40,483 nt of DNA, taken from the NCBI RefSeq assembly GCF_000813965.1, contig NZ_JWLI01000003.1, positions 1 through 40,483 of the forward strand, written 5' to 3'. The stretch's first letter is position 1, and every line of letters starts with the position of its first letter. Below are positions 1-7,579 of the stretch, one piece after another. The notes beneath the pieces were generated by a model. That model ran no database searches and was not told the origin of the DNA. It worked only from the letters and a program-made list of their open reading frames with translations. Source of the DNA: Leisingera sp. ANG-M7. GTDB taxonomy: Bacteria; Pseudomonadota; Alphaproteobacteria; Rhodobacterales; Rhodobacteraceae. The position numbers were made by a program, and so were the translations under genes.

Positions 1-46
1 AACCGGAAAGAAGACCCCGCCCCCCGGCGGGGTCTTCTTTCCGGTT
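1..46. terminator. Perfect 21-bp inverted repeat, likely bidirectional terminator
   Basis: Arms at 1-21 and 26-46 are exact reverse complements with a CCCC loop. The arms are A/T-rich at the outer ends (AACCGG, then AAAGAAGA, mirrored by TCTTCTTT), so a transcript in either direction would have a GC-rich stem flanked by purine and pyrimidine tracts. It most likely ends a gene lying to the left of the window. The repeat begins at base 1, so it may extend further left. Confidence 0.7.
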
Positions 47-160
47 CCTGAGGCTTCGCCGCCGCGCTCACCACGATCCTCCGCAACGAATAGCCCGCCC
101 GCGCCTTCACCTTTTCCCCAAATACTCGCGCCGCAGGCTCCCGCTTCGGCACCCATCCGC

Positions 161-187
161 TGCACAGGGGGTGCACAAGGAGTGCAC
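161..187. repeat. Three TGCAC units at 11-bp spacing upstream of mtnP
   Basis: TGCAC occurs at 161, 172 and 183, exactly 11 bp apart. The first two units continue as AGGGGG and AAGGAG. The spacing is about one helical turn. No function is assigned; the motif lies about 90 bp before the mtnP start codon. Confidence 0.4.
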
Positions 188-276
188 GCATGTCACCCCC
201 TGTTGATCACCCCGCTCTTGCAAAATTCCGCCCCGCTTGCGCATATCCGAAACCAGCAGCAACAGGAGGGCAGGAC

Positions 277-1155
277 ATGACCCGGAAAACCATGATCGCC
301 GTGATCGGCGGCTCCGGCATTTATGAAATCGACGGACTGGAAGGCGCCCAGTGGACCACGGTTGAAACGCCCTGGGGCGCGCCCTCGGACCAGATCCTGA
401 CCGGCACGCTGGACGGCGTCAGAATGGCCTTCCTGCCCCGCCACGGCCGCGGCCATGTGCATTCCCCGACCGAGGTCCCCTACCGCGCCAATATCGACGC
501 GCTGAAGCGGCTGGGGGTCACCGATGTGTTCTCCGTCTCCGCCTGCGGCTCCTTCCGAGAGGAGATGGCACCGGGCGATTTTGTTGTTGTGGATCAGTTC
601 ATTGACCGCACTTTCGCACGTGAAAAAAGCTTCTTTGGCACCGGCTGCGTCGCCCATGTGAGCGTCGCGCACCCGACCTGCGAACGCCTTTCGGACGCGG
701 CAGAAACAGCGGCGCGGGAGGCTGGCGTCAAGGTCCACCGCGGCGGCACCTATCTGTGTATGGAGGGGCCGCAGTTCTCCTCAATGGCCGAGTCCAAACT
801 GTACCGCGAGCAATGGGGCTGCGACGTTATCGGCATGACCAACATGCCCGAAGCCAAGCTCGCCCGCGAGGCGGAACTGTGCTACGCCTCCGTGGCCATG
901 GTCACCGATTACGACAGCTGGCACCCGGAGCATGGCGCAGTGGAAATCACTGATATCATTGCCACTTTGCAGGGAAATTCCGCCAACGCCCGGGCACTGG
1001 TGCGCCGCCTGCCCGGCCTCTTGGGCAAGGACCGGCAGGACTGCCCGCATGGCTGCGACAAGGCGCTGGAATACGCCATCATGACCGCGCCGGAGAAACG
1101 CAATCCGGCACTGCTGGCCAGGCTGGACGCCGTGGCGGGCCGGGTTCTGGGCTGA
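277..1155 (+). CDS. mtnP: S-methyl-5'-thioadenosine phosphorylase
   Basis: This enzyme cleaves methylthioadenosine, the by-product of polyamine or acyl-homoserine-lactone synthesis, with phosphate to adenine and 5-methylthioribose-1-phosphate. It is cytosolic, of the PNP/MTAP family. The 292-residue product has the N-terminal IGGSGIY phosphate loop (about 10-16), PRHGRGH (54-60), MEGPQFSS (162-169), GMTNMPEAKLAREAE (186-200) and DYDSW (211-215). The TNMPEA form and DYD point to methylthioadenosine rather than guanosine as substrate, as known for the family. The start at 277 is preceded by AGGAGGG at 264-270. An in-frame ATG at 190 would add 29 residues unlike the family and lacks such a site. 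A Rho-independent terminator follows. apt lies two genes downstream and can recycle the adenine released. Confidence 0.93.
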   Translation: MTRKTMIAVIGGSGIYEIDGLEGAQWTTVETPWGAPSDQILTGTLDGVRMAFLPRHGRGHVHSPTEVPYRANIDALKRLGVTDVFSVSACGSFREEMAPGDFVVVDQFIDRTFAREKSFFGTGCVAHVSVAHPTCERLSDAAETAAREAGVKVHRGGTYLCMEGPQFSSMAESKLYREQWGCDVIGMTNMPEAKLAREAELCYASVAMVTDYDSWHPEHGAVEITDIIATLQGNSANARALVRRLPGLLGKDRQDCPHGCDKALEYAIMTAPEKRNPALLARLDAVAGRVLG

Positions 1156-1183
1156 CTGGCAGTCCTTGCATTCACTAACACAG

Positions 1184-1215
1184 GGGGCGGCCTTTTCAGG
1201 CCGCCCCTTTTCTTT
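1184..1215 (+). terminator. Rho-independent terminator of mtnP
   Basis: A 9-bp stem, GGGGCGGCC (1184-1192) and GGCCGCCCC (1199-1207), has a TTTTCA loop and is followed by TTTTCTTT. It starts 28 bp after the mtnP stop codon. Confidence 0.85.
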
Positions 1216-1282
1216 GCCGCCGGCAGTCCCTTTATCCTAATGAAACAAGCTCTTTTCACATTCCTGATTTCACGGGGTTTTC

Positions 1283-2293
1283 ATGCGTTTGCACGGATTG
1301 GACATCGCCCGCTTCCTGGCCTTTTGCGGCATGGTGCTGGTGAACTTCCGCATTGCAGCAGGGGTGACGCCGGGCACGGACACCGCATCCCTGCTCACCA
1401 ACGCTTTGGAGGGACGCGCAGCGGCGCTGTTTGTGGTGCTGGCAGGCATCGGGCTGTCGCTGGGCCGCCCGGACCGCACAACAGTCTTCCGACGGGCACT
1501 GTTCCTATTTGTGGTCGGGCTGTTGAACCTCACGATTTTTGAGGCCGACATCCTGCATTTCTACGCGCTTTACTTCCTGGTGGCGATGCCCTTCCTGACC
1601 GCCTCCAGCCGGGCGCTCCTGCTGGCCGCGGCGGGCACCCTGCTGATCGGGCTCATTAGCCTGCTGGCCTTGGATTACGAGGCGCATTGGACCTGGGAAA
1701 CCCTTGAGTATGCAAACTTCTGGACGCTCGAGGGCTTTCTGCGCCATTCCTTCTTCAACGGCTGGCACCCGGTGTTTCCCTGGGCCGCCTTCCTGTTCCT
1801 CGGCATGTGGGCCGGCCGGCTGGAGCTCTCGAGCCGCCGGGTCCAGGCGCATCTGGTCATGTGGGGAGGCGCCGCAGCTGCGCTGGCAACCGTTCCCGCG
1901 ATGCTTGTGCAGGACCCGGAGCTGGCAGAGCTGTTCGGCACCAGCGCCATCCCGCCCGGCCCCTTCTATATTATCGCCGCTTCCGGCAGCGCGCTTGCGG
2001 TTACCGGGCTGGTGCTGGCCCTCACCCCGATGCTCGACAAGGCCGGACTGGCGGAATGGCTGGCCGCGCCCGGCCGGCAGGCGCTCAGCCTTTATGCGGC
2101 GCATATCCTCCTTGGCATGGGCACGCTGGAGGCGATGGGGCAGCTGGACGGCGCGCTCAGCCCCGCGCAGATCTTCGGCTACTCTATGGGGTTCTGCGCC
2201 CTGTCGATGGTGGCGGTTTGGTTCTGGAACCTCTTTGCCAGACGCGGCCCCCTGGAGGCACTGATGCGCTGGAGCACAGACCGGGCCCGGTAA
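1283..2293 (+). CDS. DUF418-like polytopic membrane protein
   Basis: A 336-residue, strongly hydrophobic protein with roughly 8-10 predicted membrane segments. The N-terminus has the [20 protein letters not shown] signature seen in acyltransferase/DUF418/YeiB-like proteins (charged LD-R motif entering the first helix). The C-terminal part has a [13 protein letters not shown] segment resembling the GR-x-LT-Y motif of DUF418. The substrate is unknown. Related families move acyl groups across or at the membrane, but that is family knowledge and not shown here. The ATG at 1283 has only a weak Shine-Dalgarno (CACGGGG). The gene lies between mtnP and apt on the same strand, separated from mtnP by a terminator, so it may have its own promoter. 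No role in adenine salvage can be read from the sequence. Confidence 0.75.
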   Translation: MRLHGLDIARFLAFCGMVLVNFRIAAGVTPGTDTASLLTNALEGRAAALFVVLAGIGLSLGRPDRTTVFRRALFLFVVGLLNLTIFEADILHFYALYFLVAMPFLTASSRALLLAAAGTLLIGLISLLALDYEAHWTWETLEYANFWTLEGFLRHSFFNGWHPVFPWAAFLFLGMWAGRLELSSRRVQAHLVMWGGAAAALATVPAMLVQDPELAELFGTSAIPPGPFYIIAASGSALAVTGLVLALTPMLDKAGLAEWLAAPGRQALSLYAAHILLGMGTLEAMGQLDGALSPAQIFGYSMGFCALSMVAVWFWNLFARRGPLEALMRWSTDRAR

Positions 2294-2430
2294 TCAGACC
2301 CAGTAATAAGGACTGCCCCGGGGGCTGCCACCTGCTTTCCCTTGCAACAGGGCCCTGGATCGTCCAAACCGCTGCTGGCCCGGCCCTCTGCCGGACCGAA
2401 CCAACGATACAGCCCGAGGGAGCCGCGCCG

Positions 2431-2970
2431 ATGCCCAAGAAACAAGCCGTCAAGGATTACATCCGCACCATCGTCGACTTCCCGCACGAAGGGATCATGT
2501 TCCGCGATGTGACCACGCTGTTTGCCGATCCGCGCGGGTTCCGCATGACCATCGACCAGATGCTGCACCCCTACGCCGGCGAACGGATCGACAAGGTTGT
2601 GGGGCTTGAGGCGCGCGGTTTCATTCTCGGCGGTGCCATCGCGCACCAGCTGGGCACCGGCTTTGTGCCGATCCGCAAGAAAGGCAAGCTGCCCGGCACG
2701 ACGATCAGCCAGGACTACAAGCTGGAATACGGCGAGGCGATTGTAGAGATCCACGACGATGCGATCCAGCCGGGCGAGAAGATCCTGGTCGTGGATGACC
2801 TCCTGGCCACCGGCGGCACCGCGGGCGCGGGCATCAAGCTGATCGAGCGGCTGGGCGGCGAGATCATCTCCTGCGCCTTCATCGTCGATCTGCCGGAACT
2901 GGGCGGCCGCAAGCTGCTGGAGGACATGGGCATGGACGTGCATGTGCTCTGCGAGTTCGAGGGCCTCTGA
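2431..2970 (+). CDS. apt: Adenine phosphoribosyltransferase
   Basis: This cytosolic purine salvage enzyme converts adenine plus PRPP to AMP and pyrophosphate. The 179-residue product is full length for the family. It shows GLEARGF (58-64), RKKGKLP (82-88) and the PRPP-binding loop [14 protein letters not shown] (120-133), with the paired acidic residues and TGGT. The start ATG at 2431 follows CCCGAGGGAG about 8 bp upstream. A longer in-frame reading from 1807 runs through the upstream membrane gene in another frame and is not credible. Its substrate is also the product of mtnP in the same window, which fits a local methylthioadenosine/adenine salvage neighbourhood. It converges with the FAD dehydrogenase gene across a strongly self-complementary spacer. 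Confidence 0.95.
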   Translation: MPKKQAVKDYIRTIVDFPHEGIMFRDVTTLFADPRGFRMTIDQMLHPYAGERIDKVVGLEARGFILGGAIAHQLGTGFVPIRKKGKLPGTTISQDYKLEYGEAIVEIHDDAIQPGEKILVVDDLLATGGTAGAGIKLIERLGGEIISCAFIVDLPELGGRKLLEDMGMDVHVLCEFEGL

Positions 2971-3175
2971 ACAACCCTAAATACCGCCTGTGCATGGCCG
3001 AAAGGCTCCCGCCGGTCAGGCGCCTTTCCAGGGAAAGGCTGTTCCCGTTGGGCATGGCCCGTTCAGGCCCTTGGGCCGGAAGGGGCGCGCCGCACGGATG
3101 CGCGGCGCCGGGCCCAAAGCCGTCCGGCGCAGCCGGGCAGCCGCGGGTGCGGGAGGACGCCGCTCACGGCACGCC
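2971..3175. other. Hairpin-rich spacer between convergent apt and dehydrogenase genes
   Basis: Two structures are visible. GCCTTTCC (3022-3029) pairs with GGAAAGGC (3032-3039), and a further GAAAGGC copy at 3000-3006 could compete for the same strand. A larger stem has outer arms TTGGGCC (3071-3077) and GGCCCAA (3111-3117) enclosing inner arms GCGCCGC (3087-3093) and GCGGCGC (3102-3108). There is no clear T-tract on either strand. A role in ending the two converging transcripts is inferred. Confidence 0.45.
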
Positions 3176-4594
3176 TCACTCCGCGCGCAGCACCGCTCCC
3201 GGATTCATGATGCCATTGGGGTCCAGCGCCTGTTTGATGGCGCGCATCGCCGCCAGCTTGGCCGGGTCGCCATAGCGTTCCAGATCGCCGGTTTTCATCC
3301 GCCCCACCCCGTGCTCGGCACTGAAGGAGCCGCCGAAGGCCTGCACCAGGTCATGCACCGCTTCTTTGACCGCTCCGCGCAAATGGTCATAGCCCTCCCG
3401 CTTGCGGCCCTTGGCTGGGAACACGTTGTAATGCAGGTTGCCGTCGCCCAGGTGGCCAAAGCAGTTGACGCGGAAGTCGCCGAGCCGGGCCACCACCGCC
3501 CTGCCCTGTTCGATGAAGGCGGGGATTTCCGAAATGGGCACCGAAATGTCATGGCTGGACACTGATCCGATGGCCTTGTTGGCCAGCGGGATATGCTCCC
3601 GTACGGCCCACAGCGCTTGCCGCTGGCTGTCCGACTGGGCAATCACCCCGTCGCTGGCAAGCCCTGCCGCCTCGGCGGCTTCAAACAGCGCGGCCAGAGT
3701 GTCCTCCGCCTCCAGGCCGCGCGGCAGGCCCAGCTCGATCAGCACGCACCACTCCGGCGCTTCTGTAAAGGGCTGGCGGACCTGCGGCAGCGTCTCCGCC
3801 AGAAAATCCAGCCCCTGACGGTGGATCAGTTCAAAGGCGCTGACGCCCTCACCCGCGTGATCCCGGGCCAGGGCCAGCAGATCAATGGCCGCCTGCGGGT
3901 CCGTCACGGTAAAGACCGCGGTGCCCTGCGACGCCGGGACCGGCGACAGTTTCAAGGCAGCAGCGGTGATCACCCCCAATGTGCCCTCCGCCCCGATCAA
4001 GAGGTTCCGGAGGTCATAGCCGGTGTTGTCTTTCCTGAGCCGCGACAGCCCGTGCCAGATCTCGCCCGTGGGCAGCACCGCCTCCAACCCCAGGCAGAGA
4101 TCGCGGGCATTGCCGTAGCGCAGTACGTTGACGCCGCCCGCATTGGTCGCAAGGTTGCCGCCAATCCGGGCAGAACCTTCCGCCGCCAGCGACAGCGGGA
4201 ACAGGCGCCCGGCTTCCTGCGCCGCCGCCTGCACGTCCGCCAGAATGGCCCCGCCTTCCGCGATCAGCACATTCTCCCGGGCGTGCACCGCCCGGACCGC
4301 CGCCATTCGCTCCAGCGAGATCACCAGCGGCGCCGGTTCCTCCGCCATCACTTGGCCGCCGACCAGCCCGGTGCCGCCGCCATAAGGCACTACCGGCACC
4401 CGGGCGGCATTGGCTTCGCGGACCAGGATGGACACCTCCTCCACGCTGCGCGGCAGCGCCAGCAGCGCCGCCTGCCCCTGATACCGGCCGCGCGGCTCTT
4501 CCAGATACCGCGGTTCGGCATCCCGCAAAACGCCCTCGGGCAGCAGGGATGAAAGACGGGCAGCAAAAGCGGGATCGGCAGGGTTCAGCGTCAT
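3176..4594 (-). CDS. FAD-linked 2-hydroxyacid dehydrogenase (GlcD/D2HGDH-like)
   Basis: A 472-residue flavoprotein of the vanillyl-alcohol-oxidase (PCMH-fold) superfamily, related to glycolate oxidase GlcD, D-lactate dehydrogenase and D-2-hydroxyglutarate dehydrogenase. It oxidises a D-2-hydroxyacid to the 2-oxoacid and passes electrons to a flavoprotein or quinone acceptor. The FAD-binding half has YGGGTGLVGG (71-80) and IGGNLATNAGG (144-154). The C-terminal FAD-oxidase_C half has the metal/substrate motif GHLGDGNLHYNVF (about 380-392) and SAEHGVG (425-431). No GlcE or GlcF partner is adjacent, which favours a single-subunit D-lactate or D-2-hydroxyglutarate type over the GlcDEF complex, but the exact substrate cannot be told. 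The ATG at 4594 is 41 bp after the upstream metallo-beta-lactamase gene, and the two probably share a transcript. Confidence 0.88.
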   Translation of the reverse strand: MTLNPADPAFAARLSSLLPEGVLRDAEPRYLEEPRGRYQGQAALLALPRSVEEVSILVREANAARVPVVPYGGGTGLVGGQVMAEEPAPLVISLERMAAVRAVHARENVLIAEGGAILADVQAAAQEAGRLFPLSLAAEGSARIGGNLATNAGGVNVLRYGNARDLCLGLEAVLPTGEIWHGLSRLRKDNTGYDLRNLLIGAEGTLGVITAAALKLSPVPASQGTAVFTVTDPQAAIDLLALARDHAGEGVSAFELIHRQGLDFLAETLPQVRQPFTEAPEWCVLIELGLPRGLEAEDTLAALFEAAEAAGLASDGVIAQSDSQRQALWAVREHIPLANKAIGSVSSHDISVPISEIPAFIEQGRAVVARLGDFRVNCFGHLGDGNLHYNVFPAKGRKREGYDHLRGAVKEAVHDLVQAFGGSFSAEHGVGRMKTGDLERYGDPAKLAAMRAIKQALDPNGIMNPGAVLRAE

Positions 4595-4635
4595 GCCCTA
4601 TCCATGCCGCAAGGCCCCGCGGCTGGCAAGGCGGC

Positions 4636-5460
4636 TCACTCCCCGTCCAGCAGGTACTTGGGCCGCAGCACATGGATGGTTGGGCGGCTGGGCAAGCTGC
4701 GCAGGGACACCGACAGCGCGCTGTTGCCCTCATCCACCACATCGAATTCCGGGCCGATCCGGGCCAGGAAACGCTCCAGCGAAGTGTCGCTGAACCAGTG
4801 CATCGGAATGATCACCGACGACCGCAGCCGCCCCAGCACCTCCAGCATCTGATCCAGCGGCAGGGTGATGCCGCCATCCACCGCCGCCATCACCACATCG
4901 AGCCGCCCCAGCGCCGCATATTGCTCTGGTGTCGGCACGTGGTGCAGGTGGCCGAGGTGGCCAATGCAGAGGCCCGCAGCCTCAAAGACAAAGATCGAAT
5001 TGCCGCGCACCTCCACCCCGCCGAACATGTTGCGGATGTCAGTGGGCACATTGCGGATCAGCATCTCACCCAGGTCCAGATGATGCTCAATGCCGGCACC
5101 GAACGGCCCCCAGCCTTGCAGCACATGCGGGATCGCGGGGTCGGGATGGGCGGTCCAATGGGTCTCATGGGCGTGGTTCATGGTGACCACATCCGGGATC
5201 ATCGGCGCAGCGCCGGTGAAGCCGGTGAAATCGGTGACTACATTCAGCCCGCCCGCGGTGCGCAGCAGGAAAGAGGCATGGGCGATGTAGCGGATCTGCA
5301 CGCTGTCCCCGGCCACCGGGTCCTGCCAGCTGGCCTGCTGCAGGTACTCCATTCCTGGCACGGACCGGGCCAGCGCGATGCAATGGCTCTGCCGCCGCTC
5401 CTGCGCCTGAAGGGCCGCGGAACACAGAATGAAACACAGGAGAGAGGCAAACGCGCGCAT
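4636..5460 (-). CDS. Secreted metallo-beta-lactamase-fold protein with altered metal motif
   Basis: A 274-residue protein starting at the ATG ending at 5460, chosen because it opens a classical signal peptide (basic MRAF start, hydrophobic core, AALQAQ cleavage site near residue 20). An upstream in-frame start at 5691 would bury this signal. The body resembles UlaG-like MBL-fold hydrolases: IAHASFLL (59-66), VTDF (75-78), NHAHETH (95-101), GHLGHLHH (167-174), VDGG (194-197) and PMHWF (219-223). The usual HxHxDH Asp is Thr at residue 100, so one metal site may be changed; other His and the Asp at 195 remain. It is probably periplasmic. The substrate is unknown. It is first in a likely two-gene unit with the FAD dehydrogenase. 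Confidence 0.8.
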   Translation of the reverse strand: MRAFASLLCFILCSAALQAQERRQSHCIALARSVPGMEYLQQASWQDPVAGDSVQIRYIAHASFLLRTAGGLNVVTDFTGFTGAAPMIPDVVTMNHAHETHWTAHPDPAIPHVLQGWGPFGAGIEHHLDLGEMLIRNVPTDIRNMFGGVEVRGNSIFVFEAAGLCIGHLGHLHHVPTPEQYAALGRLDVVMAAVDGGITLPLDQMLEVLGRLRSSVIIPMHWFSDTSLERFLARIGPEFDVVDEGNSALSVSLRSLPSRPTIHVLRPKYLLDGE

Positions 5461-5575
5461 GAGGCAGGTTCTAGGGCGCAAACCGGCATTGTCAGCCCTG
5501 ATCCCGGAAAATTTGCCCGCAAGCTCTCCCGCCTGCTGAGGCAGAATTGAAAATTCCGCCCCGCAGTTGGGCATG

Positions 5576-5597
5576 GCGCCCTGCTGGCGCAGGGCGC
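5576..5597. repeat. 9-bp perfect hairpin downstream of the acetyltransferase gene
   Basis: GCGCCCTGC (5576-5584) and GCAGGGCGC (5589-5597) form a stem with a TGGC loop. It lies in the 266-bp spacer between the end of the GNAT gene and the start of the MBL gene. There is no T-tract, so it is either a weak terminator for the minus-strand cox-thrC cluster or only a structured spacer. Confidence 0.4.
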
Positions 5598-5726
5598 GGC
5601 ACCGCCAGCCAAGGACGCCGCACCGCAGGGGCGGCGCCCGGCCCAACGGGAGCGGCGTATCTTCTGATGCGCCAGCGACGGACGGGAGCATCCGGTTGAG
5701 AGAATGACCGCCCTCGGGTCCTGCCC

Positions 5727-6317
5727 CTAGGCCTGCCCGGCCAGCGTCTTGCCGCGGCGGTCGTGGCGCAGCGAGGCGTAAAGCACATGGGTGCGCCAGC
5801 GGCCATTGATCTGCAGATAGGATTGGGCAACGCCCTCGTATTTGAAGCCGGATTTCTCCAGCAATCCGCGCGACGCCTGGTTTTCCGGCAGGCAGGCCGC
5901 CTCAATCCGGCTCAGGTCCAGCTTGGTGAAGGCATGATGCACCACTGCGCCGATGGCCTCGCGCATGTAACCCTGGCGCGCAAACGGCAGCCCGGTCCAG
6001 TACCCCAGCGTGCCCGCCTGCGCCGGGCCGCGGCGGATGTTGTCCAGCGTGATCGCCCCCACCAGAACCTGATCCTCGCGCCGGATCAGGAACAGCGGCA
6101 GCGCGGTGCCGCCGGAAACCGACCGCCGCGCCCAGTAAACCCGGTTGGTAAAGCTCTTGCGGCTGAGGTGGTCCGCCGCCCAGCTGGGTTCCCACGGCGT
6201 CAGATAGGGCTGGCTCTGCAGCCTGAGCGCCGCCCAGCCGTGAAAATCCGCATGCACCGGCGGCCTGAGGGTCAGGCGCTCGGTTTCGATACGGACCTTG
6301 CGGCGGTTGAGCAGCAT
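5727..6317 (-). CDS. GNAT N-acetyltransferase, RimJ/RimL type
   Basis: A 196-residue protein of the acetyl-CoA-dependent GNAT fold. The RimJ-like N-terminus (IETERLTLRPPVHAD) is followed by a central beta-strand region (LVGAITLDNIRRGPAQAGTLGYWTG), the acetyl-CoA loop FARQGYMREAIGAV, and a C-terminal RIEAACLPENQASRGLLEKSGF segment typical of the family. RimJ/RimL enzymes acetylate ribosomal-protein N-termini, but many relatives modify other amines, so the target is not assigned. The ATG overlaps the stop codon of the M16 peptidase gene by one base (TGATG at 6315-6319), which indicates translational coupling. It is the last gene of the minus-strand run that begins with ctaC. Confidence 0.88.
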   Translation of the reverse strand: MLLNRRKVRIETERLTLRPPVHADFHGWAALRLQSQPYLTPWEPSWAADHLSRKSFTNRVYWARRSVSGGTALPLFLIRREDQVLVGAITLDNIRRGPAQAGTLGYWTGLPFARQGYMREAIGAVVHHAFTKLDLSRIEAACLPENQASRGLLEKSGFKYEGVAQSYLQINGRWRTHVLYASLRHDRRGKTLAGQA

Positions 6318-7579
6318 CAGGCGGCGCGCCTCTCCTGCAGCCGCTCCAGCGCCGGGGCATCAGCGACCGGGCCGTACAAAGCCAGCGCCGCAGGCGCCGT
6401 CACCGCCATGGTCTCTGCCAGCGCGCGCACGTCCTTGGTGGTGACGGCATTGATCCGCTCCACCGTGCGTTCCAGCGACGGCACCTTACCCCAGATCTGC
6501 ATCAGACGCGCCAGCCGCTCGGCGCGGTTCGAGGGGCTTTCCAGCCCCATCAGCATCCCGGCCTTCATCTGGGCGCGGGCGCGCTCGACCTCGGCATCGC
6601 TCATGTCATCCGCGGCGCGCTTCATCTCGTCGATAGTGATGCCTGCCAGTTCTTCCAGCTGCTCACCGGAGGTGCCCGCATAGACGGTCATCGAGCCGGT
6701 ATCGGCATAAGAGCCCGCTTGCGAAAAAATCGTGTAACAGAGGCCGCGCTTCTCGCGCACCTCCTGAAACAGCCGCGAAGACATGCCGCCGCCAAGCGCA
6801 CTGGCATAGATCTGCGCGGTGTACATCGATTGGTCGCGGTAGCCGGGGCCCTCGAAAGCCAGCGCGAAATGCGCCTGCTCCAGATCCTTAACCTGCCGCG
6901 CCTCGCCGCCGGTGAACTGCGCGCCTTCCGCGGTGAACTCCGGCTTGGCCTCCATATGGCCGAACAGCTGCTCCGCCAGTTTGACCAGCGCGTCGTGATC
7001 GACGCCGCCCGCTGCTGCCAGGATCATCTGGCCGGGGCCGTAGTGCTCGCCGACAAAGCCCTGCAGATCCTCGCGGCTGAAGCTGCGCACCCGCTCCGCA
7101 GGCCCCAGAATGGTCCGCCCCAGCGGCTGCCCGCGGTAGCTTTCCTCCTGCAGCCAGTCAAAGATCACGTCGTCCGGCGTGTCCAGCGACTGGCCGATCT
7201 CCTGCAGGATCACCCCGCGCTCAACCTCGATCTCGCGCTGGTCGAACACCGGATTGAGCAGGATATCCCCGATCACATCCACCGCCAGCGGCACATCGTC
7301 CTTCAGCACCCGGGCGTAATAGGCCGTCACCTCGCGCGAGGTGTAGGCGTTGATATAGCCGCCCACATCCTCGATCTCCTCGGCGATCTGCAGGGCCGAG
7401 CGCCGCTTGGTGCCCTTAAAGGCCATGTGCTCCAGGAAATGGGCAATGCCGTTCTGCTCCAGCCGCTCGTGGCGGCCGCCGGCGCTCACCCAGATCCCGA
7501 CCGCCGCGGATTCCAGGCCCGGCATATGCTCGGAGACGATACGGAACCCGTTGGCGAGTGTGTGCTGCTGAACTGTCAA
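6317..7579 (-). CDS. M16 family zinc peptidase (processing-peptidase-like)
   Basis: A 420-residue inverzincin. The HFLEH motif at 47-51 is the inverted zinc site HxxEH, and Glu127 lies 76 residues after it, as the family requires for the third ligand. The ARVLKDDVPLAVDVIGDILLNP stretch and the later AHFALAFEGPGY and GGGMSSRLFQEVREKRGLCY segments match the catalytic and C-terminal M16 domains of bacterial relatives of the mitochondrial processing peptidase beta subunit. The substrate is unknown. The start appears to be TTG at 7579-7577, overlapping the thrC stop by four bases (TTGA); residues from there (MTVQQHTLANGFRIV) fit the usual N-terminus. No ATG gives a family-like start. Coupled to thrC upstream and the GNAT gene downstream. 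Confidence 0.88.
   Translation of the reverse strand: MTVQQHTLANGFRIVSEHMPGLESAAVGIWVSAGGRHERLEQNGIAHFLEHMAFKGTKRRSALQIAEEIEDVGGYINAYTSREVTAYYARVLKDDVPLAVDVIGDILLNPVFDQREIEVERGVILQEIGQSLDTPDDVIFDWLQEESYRGQPLGRTILGPAERVRSFSREDLQGFVGEHYGPGQMILAAAGGVDHDALVKLAEQLFGHMEAKPEFTAEGAQFTGGEARQVKDLEQAHFALAFEGPGYRDQSMYTAQIYASALGGGMSSRLFQEVREKRGLCYTIFSQAGSYADTGSMTVYAGTSGEQLEELAGITIDEMKRAADDMSDAEVERARAQMKAGMLMGLESPSNRAERLARLMQIWGKVPSLERTVERINAVTTKDVRALAETMAVTAPAALALYGPVADAPALERLQERRAA

Noticed and set aside
190-276. N-terminal extension of mtnP from an ATG at 190
   Set aside because: The extra 29 residues do not resemble the family, while AGGAGGG lies at the right distance before the ATG at 277.
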